Part shown: positions 1-13,400 of the stretch, in pieces | How positions within the stretch are numbered: the stretch's first letter is position 1 | Layout of the letters: each line of letters starts with the position of its first letter | NCBI GenBank assembly: GCA_033026295.1 | Contig: CM065189.1 | Location: forward strand, 5,783,203 to 5,847,202 | Length of the DNA stretch: 64,000 nt | Source of the DNA: Channa striata | Lineage: Eukaryota > Chordata > Actinopteri > Anabantiformes > Channidae | Direction of reading: 5' to 3' | Notes under the pieces: generated by a model | What the model saw: the letters and a program-made list of their open reading frames with translations, nothing else | Databases searched by the model: none | What the model was told of the DNA's origin: nothing | Position numbers and translations under genes: made by a program

Positions 1-24
1 TATATCTTTTTTTATACGGTTTCT

Positions 25-1385
25 TGCAAAAGTATTTATATCCCTTGACATTTTTGTTACAAGCACAAATGTTAATGTTTTATCGTGATTTTAGTATCAC
101 ATAAATGTGAAGTGGAAGGAAAATGATTTTAGTTTTTTTCTTAACAAATATCTAAAAAGTGTGCCGTGCATTTTTTGTTGAGCCCCTCTGAGTCAATGCA
201 TTGTAGAACCTCCTTTCGCTGTAATTACAGCTCTCTTTGAGCTTTGCACATAGAGTGAAATTTTTGCCCATTCTTCCTTTGCAAAACCGCCCAAGCTCAG
301 TCAGATTGGATGGAGAGTGTCTGTAAACAGCAGTTTTCAAGTCTTGCCAGAGGTTCTCAATTGGATTTGGGTCTGGATTTTGACTGAGCCTTTCTAACAC
401 ATGAATGTTCTTCGATCTAAACCGATCCATTGTAATTCTGGCCGTATGAATAGGGCCGTTATCCCGCCCCAGTCTCAAGTCTTCTGCAGACTCTAACTTT
501 TTCTTCTAAGATTGGCCACCAGCTTTCTGGTCCCTGATGAATAAAAGCACCACAAAGCATCTTGCATTTAGTCCAGAAATGTTGGTCTCATCTGACCCGA
601 GCTCAGTCTTCCACATGTTGGCTGTGTCCCCATGTGACTTGTCGCACACTGCAAACGGGCCTTCTTATTACTTTCTTTCAACAATGACTTCCTTCTTGCC
701 GCTCATCCATAAATGCCGGATTTGTGGGGTCCCACCTGAGTTGTGGATCTCTGTAGCTCCTCCAGAATTACCATGCGCCTCTTGGCTGCTTCTCTGGTTA
801 ATGTTTCATTTGCCCGGCCTCTCAGTTTAGGTAGAGGACCATGTCTTTGTAGGTTTACAGTTGTACCGTGCTCTTTATATTTTGGAATGATAGATACAGA
901 CGTACATGTCGCCTTGAATTGTTCAAAGCTTGGAATATTTTTTTATAACCTAACTCTGCTTTAAACTTCTCCACAACTGTATCCCTGACCCGTCTGGTGT
1001 GTTCTTTGGACTTCGTGGTGCTGTGTTTTCCACTAATGCTTTCTAAAAAAATCTTCTGAAGGCTTCCCAGAAAAGCTGTATTTATACTGAGATTAAATTA
1101 CAAACAGATGAACTCTATTTAATAATTAGGTGACTTCTGAAGGCGATTGGTTCAACTGGATTGTTGTTATTGGTACCAGAGTAAAGGGACCGAATACAAA
1201 TTCACGCTACAATTTTAGGATATTTATTTATTTAAAACATTTATAATTTTCCTCCGACTTCACAATTATGTACTACTTTGTGTTGGTCTATAACAGAAAA
1301 TCCCAATGAAATACATTTACGTCTGTAGTTGTAATGTGACAGAATGTGGAAGATTCAAAGGTGCATGAACACTTTTGTATATGCC
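25..1385 (-). mobile_element. Tc1/mariner transposon, decayed, internally deleted
   Basis: Read on the minus strand, the segment around 152-478 encodes the C-terminal part of a Tc1-type transposase. It includes NPDPNPIENLWQDLK, the conserved block around the second catalytic Asp in this family, followed by the usual tail with a Leu-rich 'NLTEL' segment. The region 690-1020 carries N-terminal helix-turn-helix coding sequence in broken frames. The outer ends (about 25-110 and 1290-1385) are imperfect inverted repeats sharing the 'aacacttttg/caaaagtatt' ends and a 'cacaaagtag' type subterminal block. The part between about 480 and 660 is shorter than a full element, so part of the central coding sequence is deleted. 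It has several frame breaks and cannot be active. End coordinates are approximate. Confidence 0.88.
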
Positions 1386-1643
1386 CCAGTTGACACTTAC
1401 TACTACTTTACATTGTTTGTTTTTACCTGGACAAAACTGTATAGCTGTGTATTCAGTTGTCTTTATATGAACCCCCAAACTTACTTCTATTCTGTAGAAC
1501 AGTATTTTCCTACCTATCCTATAAGGAACACTACAGTAGAGGTTATTGTAAACCTTGAAGCTGCTAAAAATGAAGTAAAATTGTACTGATCTCCTGTTTT
1601 CTTACTATAGCTTTTTTTATTCTTTGTCTATATTTGCCTACAG

Positions 1644-1824
1644 TCCCCTTAAGTTTTCCCCTGCAGGACCCTTCAAATCCAGCATAGACTGTGAGCCAGA
1701 CCTTTTTTCTCCCACCTCTCCGCTGGGAGCAGTTCCTGTTTCCGTGCCACTGGAAAATGGAGCATCCAGTCAGCCGATCCAGACCCCTGCCAGGAATAAG
1801 AAGCAGAAAGGGCATCGGAGATGA
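1644..1824 (+). CDS. candidate last coding exon of an unidentified gene
   Basis: A pyrimidine-rich tract ending in 'tttgcctacag' precedes an open frame of about 60 residues that ends at TGA 1822-1824. A second possible acceptor 'cccctgcag' lies at 1666 in the same open stretch. The peptide is rich in Ser, Pro and acidic residues (for example SSIDCEPDLFSP) and ends in a basic tail, NKKQKGHRR, which looks like a natural C-terminus. I do not recognise the family. A GTGAGT donor-like site at about 1893 leaves open an alternative in which the exon is longer and read in another frame. Upstream exons would have to lie left of the window or beyond the Tc1 element. The call rests on splice-site and composition evidence only. 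Confidence 0.35.
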
Positions 1825-4800
1825 GGAGGGGGTGTTCAAAGGGCAGCATTTGCTGCAAAACCTCGGCCACATTACCATTTCCTGTAGTATATGGTGAGTG
1901 CTGTGGCACAGAGCTAACATGCTTTGTTTTTTCTGGTATCAAGCTTTTTTTTGAAGTGGTTTAACTAAGAGGTTCCTAAAAAGCCAAATTCATAGTTGGA
2001 AAGCTGTCGGGTTGGTTTTCTTTTTCCTCGTTGTCATCTCTGAAAATATGAAGACACTGAACTTCATAGGGCTTACTTTTCAGCACTTCCTGATCATTGT
2101 AAACAATGTCTACAAATGAATCATAAATTGATTTTGTAGGATCATGTTGATTTTTCCTGCTTTTATTTACTCAAGCCAGATTGTAAGTACCTCAGTCTTA
2201 TTGTTTTTCTGTTATTTTTTTTCAAATTGTCACTTTATCACACACGTCTGCAAGACTGTGGACCTAAAACAGTTTTAAAATATAGACGTTTTCGACAAAT
2301 AGCATTAAAACAAGGCCACAGAATTATTGTTTAGTTTTTTTTATTTTGTTTTCACCTCTTTCCCTGAATGTATTATGAGCAGTCAAGGTCAGATTGATGG
2401 ATAAGTGTTTCATTTTGTATTTACATGCTCATATAATTACAGCAAAGGCAGGCTGTGACATAAAGTTTTGGGGATTTAATTAGTTCATCGGCTTTTAATT
2501 AGTTCATCAGTTTGTGCAGTGAGGTTAGCTATTGCAGGCGGACATTTTAATGAGAGAAGTGATAGAGGACCTCTTGATTGAAGTCCTCCTGATCTTTTTC
2601 CATTAACGTTGTAACATGAAACTGACCTTCAGCCGCCAGGGCATCAATTAACTTCTGACTGCACAGCCTAAATCACATGAGGTCACTAAATGCTGCTTCA
2701 CATAGAAGTTAATGTTCTCCTGATTGTACAGTGAATGTTTGTGTTTATGACGACGTCAGTGTTTTTCACAGAGCACCTTCACGTCTGCTGCCAAAGCTTT
2801 TCATACGTTATCCTCATATTGTACAAATGGACCAACCGGCAAATTATTATTTATTTATTTGGGTCAGTACCATTCCTCCTCAAATTTAAGCCCTTGTGGC
2901 GAATAAAATATTAGCATGTGTTCACAAAAACACATACATTTGTGTAATTACTACATCATATATTCAACTCTGGCTGTTTAAAAGTAACAAATATTGTATA
3001 AAGAGTATTTTCGGTAACCAAACAAACCTATTTTTACACGTGAAACCTAGATTACATATTATAAGGGATTTTGAAGTTTGATTATTGCAGCCTGTCAGTG
3101 CTTGCAAGGTACATTCATTGTTGTCATTATTTTATTGTATGACTATGAGTCCTTGGGCACATGAACAGCTGAGACAAAATTATCTTCTAACCTCAAATAT
3201 TGCAAATCAGTGTACAGTAATAAAGTATTACTAACAGTGTTTATTCTTGGAAAAATATAATCTAACAAAGTGGGTATTTACAGTACAACCAAAAATGCTG
3301 AGGAGTGTATCTTGCTATAAAAAAAAAAGGGATGTATATCAATAAAATGCCTTTCAAAATGTCCTGCTGATATCCATTCGCTCGAATGCTTCAGCATGTT
3401 GCCTGTGTGGAAATTAAAGAATGTATTTAATCAGGCGTGAACTATAACTTTAACTGTATGAAGACCCACAGTGGTTAAAATCACACACAGAAACAACACA
3501 TAATTAAACGGATAATCATGTATTCAGTTAAAAAGTTTAGTGAAACCATGACATTGTGAAATAATCCAATAAACCTCTGGTTATTGGAGTGGTATGGTTC
3601 TATGGATTTTATTAATGATTGGTCATTCCATCGCATTGGTCCACACTGAAATATCTTAACAGCTTCTCTATGGCGAACAAAGCTTTTTTTTCTGAAACTG
3701 AAGCACTACCAACACCATGGTTGGAGGTATCAGGAAATTCCTCACTTTTTATTTACTGAATTGCCACAACATGTTCCACAGTGTTGAGAATTTTCAGATT
3801 ATGAATTTTTGAAGAAGGTTTTGGTGCCTTTTTCTCAAGCATCGCTATAAGATTGATGTTTGAGACTTTGATTGATTTTCCTGGGAAAGGAAAGTAACTG
3901 AGTATTTAAGTAAAAGTACTTTAAAAATTATACTATATGCTAAATTTTGTGTTTCTTTTACTGGACTTATTTTGTTTTACTGGTGTGCTGTGTGATTTTT
4001 GTAATCAACAAATGAATGCTGATGATGGATGAAGCAGTCGTCAGTACATAAACTCGTGAAAATCATCTCCACCTTTACCTGCTGCTGGTTTCACAATGAC
4101 TGTTGTTTCAGACGCATTTATTTTTTTGTGCACCACTTGTTCTTTAAGTACATTTTACACCATGTATTAGTACTTAGTACCACTTCTGGAAATATCCAAA
4201 ATTATAAGATGGAAAGATGGTAAATCTGACTATTCCTTGACTTTCCAATTAGTGTCATCATCTGATTATTATTGTGATTTGTCAAATACATTATTTATTA
4301 CCAGATACCAAATGACCTTTCCACCAATCTCAGGTGAAATTTGTTTTTTATTGCAAGTTACTGGACATAAGCACGCTAAAAGACTAAACTATGATAGATA
4401 TAATTTGGGATAATATTACCTGTTAATATCGGTGTAAAAACAAGCTGATAATAGTATTGTGGAATACAGCAGACATTTTGATATGACACTTTATGCAATT
4501 TGATAAAAATGCCAATAAAACAATGTTACGTACATGGGGAGGATATAGGTAGAAGTAATTTTTTTGTAAAGATGAGCTGTCTGTTAGATCGTTGCATATG
4601 TTGATAATTTGTTTTCACATTTAAGGTCGTATTTATGATGTCTTATGATGCATTTCTTTTTTCAAAATGGTGTTAGCCTGCATTTGTTTAATTCACTCTT
4701 CAAAACCAAGATCCTGTTTTCAAGCTCCTGTAAATAGGTTTGTGCGCTCACAGCTGTGGGAAACAAGGAAACCAGCACATTATTGTCATCACTAACAGGG

Positions 4801-5500
4801 TGTGTAACATGTCTGATTCCAAATCTGTGTTAACAATATTCATATAATACTAGAATGAAGCAGCTTCTCACACTTGCAGTTTGTTTCTGTGACAACACTG
4901 TAATGTTACAGCGATGCAGAATAAATTGCGTTTGTGCCATAAATTGTAAACAAGCTGTTTGTAATCCAAGGTGACAAGACATGGAGCTCTTTTTGTTTCA
5001 ACTAACAATTTGCTGGACATGTATCAGGAAAAATGAATTTGGAAAAGTGCTTTTTGGTTTTGTGTATATATTTGCAAAAGAGTCGTACAGTGTTATACAG
5101 TAATCAGCCCCGGATTAACACCACTTGGTGACTTAAATCCTGAGGTGGCAGTGTGACAACTCTTCTCACAGCAGGCTGTGATGTGATGGGTGATATGACA
5201 CCTGTTCGTCACAGCCATCTTTACATTTTCCCCAACATTAATACTGCTCAGCGCCAATGCCACCTAGTGGTAGTAATATTGTGGCTTATTGCTGTATACA
5301 GCGATGTAAACAGGATTTAAAGCTTTGAAGTTGATGTATTTTCTACAAATTATATTCAAAAAATAATGTGGAGTAGATAAGTTTATTTTTGTGATCATAG
5401 CGGGATCTTTTTTTTTTGTCATGTATTCCTTATGCTAACTGATGAATGTGTTAAAAGAATAAAAATGGACGAATTGCTGGAATTGTGCCTGTTGCATTTA
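1825..5500 (+). other. AT-rich non-coding stretch, possible long 3' UTR
   Basis: No convincing coding exon is visible. If the exon ending at 1824 is real, this would be its 3' UTR. AATAAA signals occur at 2902, 3341 and 5458, and a Pumilio-type TGTAAATA lies at 4729. The stretch contains many T-runs and ATTTA-like pentamers. Around 3895-3930 there is a short run of the 'agtaaaagtac' type seen in common fish repeats. The UTR assignment is inference. Confidence 0.3.
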
Positions 5501-7225
5501 AATTTTAGGATGAAAGCCTTTCTACTGTCTCATAAGAAATCATTATTCTATCTTTATTCTCCCCTGAGTTAGACAGAAACACTCGCTTAAGCGCATCATT
5601 TACCTTAGAAAAGTTGTTCAGAGCAGAGATGAGGACATTGAAGCACATACTGTCAAGAATTCACCCTGTAACAAACGGCCTCATATCACAGTAGATACCA
5701 AAGTCTTCTACTTTATGCGGTTTAACTGAAATGCAAAATAGCATATTTCTTCCACGTTTGATCACGATGAAAAAACCAATCGCTATTCCCCCATCTCCTT
5801 TCTTCCCACCCGCCGTGCTTTAACCCAGTTTTGTTTTGCCTATTACACGTTTTAACAATTTGTAACATCTCTAAATTGTCTCGTTCGTTGACAGAAGAGA
5901 CGAAGTGAGTTTTTTGTTGTGACCTGTGCTTATGGAGAGGCAAAGGTGGCAGGAGTGACAAGCAGCAGACGTGGCAGCAATCAGGGGAGTATTGATATAG
6001 TCAGAGTCAGGTGGGTAATTTCAAAGAAAGGTCACACTAATTAAAGTGGCACATAATCAGGAAGTATCATTAACAGGAAAGAGAAAATACTCACAGAATA
6101 TAGAGAGAAATAGAAGAGATGGATAATTAGACTGAATTACTGCCTCTGTCATGGGGCAGTTCTCAACTGTTAATTTACACCCTTTTTTTCTTTATGAAAA
6201 ACTGAAATCGCTCATTTACTGCTCAGACCCTTTGCTGTGGTTTTAAAATTGTGGTCCGGCGGATTCTGTTTTCTTGAAATTGCAACGACTCACAATGCAT
6301 GTCAGGACAAAAGCCAAACCATAAATGCCAATGAACTCTCTGTAGGCCTCCACATTCTGTGGTGGGGCACAGATCTGAGCAAGTGTGGAGAACAATTTTC
6401 CAGCTTTGAATGTTCCCAGGGGCACAGTGGCTCCAAACTGAGTAACCAGACTTAAAGGACCTTGGTCTGGGAGGTGACCCAGAAACCACTGTAAACCAGC
6501 TGATAGGGAAACCTGGCAGGTCACACAACTTTATCAAATTCCACCATTCAGGCCTTTGTGGGGGAGTAGTTGGAGGGAAGCCACGCCGCTTTTGGAGTTT
6601 GGCCTACAGCATTTTAAGGAATGTGAGATCGGAAAAGTCAAAACAGAGAAGTCTAAAAAGGTTATAAGGTATTTGTGCTCTTTGTAAAGATTCCTTGGAG
6701 TTAATAGTTGTTGCACTTCAATGTTCAAAGTTGAAAAAGTTGTTGGTGACGTTTTTTTCAGCCCACTCCAATTACTAAAGCATGTACATACAGCAGACAC
6801 CGTACGGTAGGTGCCCGTCCAAGAACAGTCTCACTTCTCATGACCTTCACCAACTGATTAGTGGCTGATGCAGATAATTTCCCGGAACCTAAATTCAACA
6901 CGTGCTCCTTTGTCACCTTGAAACAAATTCATCATAAAAACTCCATGCAAACTCGGTGCTCGCCTTTTAATTGCTCCTCGTTTCCACAAACAGACTGTAA
7001 ACTGAATCGAAACCCAGGACACAGGACTCGAGTTTTGGTTTTGGACGTTTTAACCGGTCTTCATGTTCTAATAAAAGTGCAAGTGGGCCACAGCAACAAT
7101 TTTCCAAAATCATTTTCCATCCTAACACTGACTGGAAACCACTTGAACAATGATAAGTTGCGACCTGATTAGTTTATCACTACGTGTTAGGTACACATCA
7201 GAAGCGTGTTAACATTTAATCTGGG
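5501..7225. other. intergenic, no gene recognised
   Basis: Open frames between 5700 and 7170 are short and overlap on both strands. They lack splice sites or recognisable domains. I see no clear repeat here. Confidence 0.5.
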
Positions 7226-7227
7226 GC

Positions 7228-7234
7228 TATAAAA
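7228..7234 (+). promoter_or_regulatory. TATA box of the lectin gene
   Basis: A perfect TATAAAA lies about 30 bases upstream of a plausible start site near 7258. It is followed by a short non-coding exon and then the signal-peptide exon, so position and sequence agree with a TATA-type promoter. Confidence 0.65.
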
Positions 7235-7257
7235 CCCAGGGCGGCGTGGGAGCCCGC

Positions 7258-7290
7258 TGTGATAGACCATCTTGGATCCAGCAAGATTAA
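7258..7290 (+). other. 5' UTR exon of the lectin gene (inferred)
   Basis: The segment downstream of the TATA box ends at a consensus donor GTAAGT (7291). The next acceptor is 'ttcttctatggcag' at 7385 (or cag at 7388), placing a 5' UTR intron of roughly 95 bases before the ATG at 7405. The start at 7258 is an estimate from TATA spacing. Confidence 0.5.
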
Positions 7291-7404
7291 GTAAGTGTTT
7301 TTACTACTTTCTTCGCCACATTAGTCAATAATATAATTGGTAAAGTTAATATTTATCAGTAAGTGAACCTTTTCTTCTATGGCAGCAGCTCGTTCTTTAC
7401 AACA

Positions 7405-7468
7405 ATGGCACCGTCTCTTGTCCTCTGTGCTGTGCTGTGTGCTGTCCTCTGTGTCGGGGCTGCAGCAG
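7405..7468 (+). CDS. lectin exon: signal peptide
   Basis: ATG in the context 'aacaATGG' starts a 21-residue hydrophobic leader rich in Leu, Val and Cys with a repeated CAVL unit, ending in Gly-Ala-Ala-Ala. The exon ends at the donor GTACGT in phase 1. Confidence 0.8.
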
Positions 7469-10400
7469 GTACGTCACTCTCATCAGCCAGCTACATGGAC
7501 CCGCTGTCTTTGTTCTGTTTGCTTAATGGATTTTAGGGCGAAGCTCGCTCTACACTTAGCAAAAAATGTTGTTTTCCTTTTTAATGTTGGCATTTTCGTA
7601 TGTTACAGTAATGATAAAATTATAGACTAGTCTCTACGTCTGTGACATTCATTTTTTAACATAATTGAGCACATGGTTAAATCATATTTGCATGTTGTTC
7701 TTTGCTTTTAGCAAAAACTGCCTGACAAAAATCTAGCGATACGTTTTTCAGAAATTCAACTGTTGATGCTCTTACAACAATCGTGCATGCCCTCCCAGGT
7801 GTTAAATAATTTTGAAATAAGTTCATGTCCAGTAAACCAATATTATGAGTTTGGATCTGATCAGATCAGCTGTTCTCATGGGTAGGATTGCCAAGAAAAA
7901 GAACGTTTTAAGGTTGGCAAAAAGGAAGAAAAGGTTGCAGTAGGACAAGATGCTCAAACAGTGAACTTTAGATGGCTGGAACAGAGTCTTGCAGACTGAT
8001 GATTGAAAGTTTGGATCCAAGCGAGAATACGTGTCAGACACAGGGCTCATGAAAAGATGATAGAAGACCCAACACCACGAGTGAAGCGTGGATGGTGGAA
8101 ACATGATTATCTAGGGATGCATGTGCCAATGGAAGAGTGGGAGATCGGCATCATGTGCAAGGCATCCTATATTAATGTTGATGCCACTACACACTGAAGC
8201 GGCACACCATTCCCTCTTGGAAACGACTGATTACTTCCAACTTCACTTTACACCAAGACGGTGAGCCCGGGCATTCATCCTGGTTGTGTCAGAATTATCT
8301 AGAGCACAAAGTGGCTGCTGGGATACTTCTGGTGCTGGCTCGACCTGCTCAACAACCAAACCTGAACCTCATGGAGCTGTTGTGGGAGAAGCTGGAGTGA
8401 AGAGTTTGGGAATACTGGGCAACCAGCACAGCAGACTTTCCCAGCGTAATATCTGCAGAAGGTGATCGGTTAAATGCCACAGACTTATCAGGCAGTTATT
8501 GCAGAAAAGGGTAGTTTTTTTATAAATGAGACATTTAACATGCACATTTGATTTGACTGTGTGCTCATACTTGCTCAAGAATGAATGTTTTTGTGTTTCG
8601 TGATTCATTTTCAACCACTTGATTGGGGAAAAAAAGCTAATCAAAATGCAAAAGTCTGTTGACAGTCTGAAGACTTTGGGGGCAGATATTCACAAGAATA
8701 AAATTTGGTCTATCTAAACCTGTACTGTCAAAATACATTGTTCTTTGTGAAGGCAGACGTTGAAGCATTCGAGGTTTTGACATGATTTATAATACAGGCG
8801 TGATTCTTGTCTTCACAGTGTCTCCTGTCACAACCCCACTCACACAACCCCACTCACACACCCACCACAGACAATCCACCACAGTGATGGGGTTTCCATC
8901 CACTACTCACACAAACAGTAACAGGGCTTTTCCCTATTCCTCCACCCACCACTACTCCAACTCCACCTACAATTACCACCACCCACCACCACACCCACCA
9001 CTACTGCGACTCCACTCCACAAACAACTCCATCCACCCACCACTACAGCCACTCCATCCACCACGACAAGTACAGTGACAGTGACAGGGCTTTTCCTACT
9101 CCTCCACCCACCCCTACTCCAACACCCCCAACACCCACCACTACTGCGACTCCACTTACACAAACAACTACTCCTATCACACCCACCACTACAGCGACTC
9201 CACCTCCAATTACAGGGAACAGGTTTCCCCCTACCACCACACCCACCACTACTCCAACTACACCTTTATCCAACACTCCAATCACAGGCACAGGGATTTT
9301 CACTACTCCCACGCCCACCACTATTACAACTACACCTACATCCACCAGTCCACTCAGAAACACAAGTTCACTGATGCAGGTTTTCACTAGTAACTACTCA
9401 ACACCAGCACCACCACCACAACCTACTGGAAACCCATCTCGTCCCTCCCCAAGCCAGCAAATGTGTCCTGAAGGATGGGAGGTGTTCCAGGGACGTTGCT
9501 ACTACTTTGTGAATCAGCCTTTGTCCTGGCCTGAAGCTCAGGTAAACATGAGACCAAACACAAAAGGACAATTTATAGATGACATTCAAACCTAGGTAAT
9601 GATTTACAAATTGAGTTCTCTGCATTTATGATTTCTTTGGAAAATACAGTAGATATTATACAACACAATATTAGATTGGTGCGTCATTTATTCCCTGATT
9701 CGGTTTAGTAATGAAATACCTCCATAGTACAGGTTTATTTTCTTTTTTAACCATCACAAAGTAACATCAGCTATGTATAGAAGCCATTTATTTCAGGAAA
9801 AGTAAAATATTAAGCCAATAAAAGTGACGGCAGTATTTACTAAAAAGATTAGTTGCTAAGAACTGAAATAAAAATAATGCACAAAGTCATCATATTTTCA
9901 TAAATAATCATTCAACCAAACCGTTGACTTGCAGCCTTACAATGAAAAGTTAAAATTCCTTAGATAAGGTTAAACATTTTACTTATTGTAATAAATGCAC
10001 TTAATAATATGCTTTTTATTAGCAACAAAATACTTTTATTTTGTTTTAAATATGACATTTAAGGTTTGGATTCAAGGTCAGAATTCTTACAGTACTAATT
10101 TTGGCATAGTATTCATTTTATGACTTACAATAGTGACTTCTACATGACAGACTTTGGATATGTTAAGGTTTTTAATAATATATTTGTGTTTTTAACTGGG
10201 TGGTCTCAGATGATTGCCACTAGATGTCATTAAATTCTTTAGAGAAGGATGAAGAACTCAAAGCGTTGGTGGTATTTTTGGGACACGTGCTAAAGGATAT
10301 GTTCTTTTTGTTGAACCTTTTCTTCTTTTTTGCCTTCCATTTCAGATTTAAACAGTAATAAAAAAAATTTTCAATTACAGATAAAAAACAAGAGAATTTG

Positions 10401-13400
10401 ATCAAATCATGCCATGTAATTTCATTGTAATTTGTGTATTTTTATTTGGTTCTCATCGAGCACATTTAATTGAAATTTTGATTAAATTCTTTTCTTCGTA
10501 CTGTGTTAATAAAACTGGACTTTGGCCATGTTCACTTCAGAAAGACTTTTTGTCTCTCTGTCCTCTTCTCGTCCACCAGTCAAACTGCGCCCTGCTAGAG
10601 TCTATGTTGGCCTCTGTCCACAGCCCTCAGGAATATAACTTCCTTCAACAGTTTACCAACAGTAATGGAAATGAAGAAGCGTGGCTGGGCGGCTTCTATC
10701 TACAGGTACAAACCACAACATGTTGTACAGTAATAGTATCAGCCGTGGTGCTGCAAACATACAGCATCACACAGAAAAAGACATTAGAGGTCATCAAAAG
10801 GCAGTAAGCCGAATATGTTTCTGAAAAATCATAAAGTTTTCCTGATTAAGGTTCTGAGAATTGATGGCTGAGCATGTAAAAACAGAAACACGATACACCA
10901 TTACATCAACTTGGCAAATAACGTGCACAGTATGTCCTCATCTGACAGTGTCCTATTGCATCTGGCAACAAGATATTAGCAGCATATCTTTAAAATCATC
11001 CTTTTCCCTGCACATCACATAGATGCACAATCAGACTCATATTTAGGCATTTGGGCATTTGACAGGGTTCTTTCTCTGCTGCCAGTAGGTAGGTGGTAGA
11101 TGTGAAAGTATCATCCACAAAAACGCCTGGACCCATGGTGTCCCAGCACCCACTGCGCACTGGGATCAATACACAACAGCTTCTGTTTGGAGGTTCATTG
11201 ACCCAGTTGTCAAAATTGCTCTATGATTTCTCAGTTTTTGTTATTTGGGGGACGTCTTAATTTTACTGTCGGATTAAGTCGCAACATCTTTGCTACTGAA
11301 TTTTCAGCTCCGATGTTTGAATTTAGGTTTGAAATCTCACAGTATTTTCAGTAGTCTCATTTTTATGCCTATAGATGAGCTAGATGTGTGTATGCAGGAC
11401 GGGAATCATTGGATTTACAAATTAAGTATGGAATTACATCCCCTCCAAAAGTACTGGAAAAGTGAGGCCAATTCCTTTATTTTTGCTGTAGACTGAAAAC
11501 ATTTGGATTTGACATCAGAAGATGATTATGAGACAAGAGATGAACATTTCAGCTTTTATTTCCAGGTATTTACATCTAGATCTGATACACAACTTAGAAT
11601 TGTCAGTCTTTCCATTACTACATTTGGCGAAGGTTAACCTTTGTCTCAACAGTCCATAAACCTCTGTACCTTGTGGTGAATTCCCTCCCGACCTTCCTAT
11701 TCTTCTTGCTCACGAGTGGTTTGCATCTTGTGGTGACGCCTCTGTACTTTTGTTCATGAAGTCTCAGTAGATTGTGAGACCTTCACTCCTGCCCTCTGGA
11801 GGCTGATGCTGATGCTTCGGAGGTTTGCTGATCTGTGAAAACACACCTGTCAGTCCAATACTTTTGTTCACATAAAAATAGCTGGGTTAAAAAAAACTGC
11901 TATCTTCTAAGTTATGCAGAATGTAAATATATGGAAACAAAAGCTGAAAAGTTGATCTCATGTGTCATATTCATCTTCTAAAGTCAAACCTATATGTTTT
12001 CAGTCTATAGCAAAAATAAAGGAGTTGGCCTCACAGTTTCAATACTTTTAGACGGGAGTTATTATGACAATTTTTGATGTGGTTCTAATGGATATTGATG
12101 CAATAATTTAACATGCTCTTTCCTATGCCAACATGTTGCTACATTTTCTGTTATCTTCCTGTCTCTTGACTGTAGTTTTCCTGTTGTGTGTTTTTATTTA
12201 TTTATTTTTTTTTGTCTCTCTTCCTTTTTGGATTCCTACTGGTATAATTACATTTTATGTTTGATTCTATTGTTCTAGTGTTTCTTAGTATATTACCTTT
12301 GTATATCTTGATGGGAAGGTGTTTCCCTTTGGTATGCAGTTCCAGTCGTGCACCATAGTACGTTTAGAGTGATTTCTTAGGCTCACCTTGCCTAATGGTC
12401 GAGTCACGCTCTTCAGTATGATGCTGTCAGTGTGCTGACCAAGCTGTTTTATCCAGTCGTCAGGAATTTTGCAAAGTAGTTTTTGTGAGCTGTTCTACTA
12501 ATACAGTGTCAAATCTTTTTGCATCCTTTCAGAAACTCCCTTTGCTTTGCAAAACACAATAAGCCGAGAATTAACTTTAAATCCTGCGATGAAAGTTACT
12601 TAGTTAAGACAGGAAAATGAAGACATTTTCACTAAGCTCCAAAGCCCAGGACACCTGAAGACAGGAACAGAGACACAGAGGGAGAAGCACAATTGTAGTT
12701 ATGTTCGCAAAAATCAAAAAGTAGAGCTTCTTTTTATTTTAAGAGACCGCTTTCCAAATCACAAACATATGACCTCAAGCCATATTACTTTTCATCTATT
12801 AAAAACAATACAAAGAAAACAAAGCTCCTAGTGTTTTTTCCTGCATATTCCCCATTGCATTATTCTAACAGAGCCAGAATAATTCTAAAAAAATGAAGGA
12901 GGTGAATTCTTATGCCGTCACTTATTGATTTTTTGTTCAGTGATATTACTCTATATATCTGTTTTTACTTTGACATGAAATAGCTTTTCCTGTTAATCAG
13001 AGTGAAGCGACTCATGTTATTTCATCCATAAGTCAGTGTTGTAAAAGCTCTACATACAGATAGACAGTAAATACAGATAATGTTGAAAATTTGCTCTACT
13101 TGGATGACTTCAACCCGGCTCGCCTGTATTTCATACTTTTTTCATACAAAGCACCTGTAATGATCTTCTGCTTTGCCTCCAGTACCAGTGGTTATGGATC
13201 GATGGTTCCTGGTTCTACAACAACAGCTGGAACAATGCGTCCACAGACAGCAGCAGCCCGTGTCTGTTGCTAAACTCTAATGGTAACACACACACAAGGT
13301 TCCATATACCTTTAGTGACCCGATGGTGTGCATCCAGTAGAATGTCAAAAACAACAGTGTGATTTAGCTGATTACACATACGAATTAAAATTTTTATAAT

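Noticed and set aside
6223..6537. Overlapping open frames of 72-104 codons on both strands
   Set aside because: They overlap on opposite strands with no splice or domain support.
9075..9374. Leu/Pro/His-rich open frame of 99 codons
   Set aside because: It is the mucin repeat read in another frame. The Thr/Pro frame is the one that continues into the lectin domain.
8903..9387. Val/Gly-rich open frames on the minus strand
   Set aside because: They are the complement of the Thr/Pro minisatellite. The composition comes from the repeat, and there is no start or splice context.
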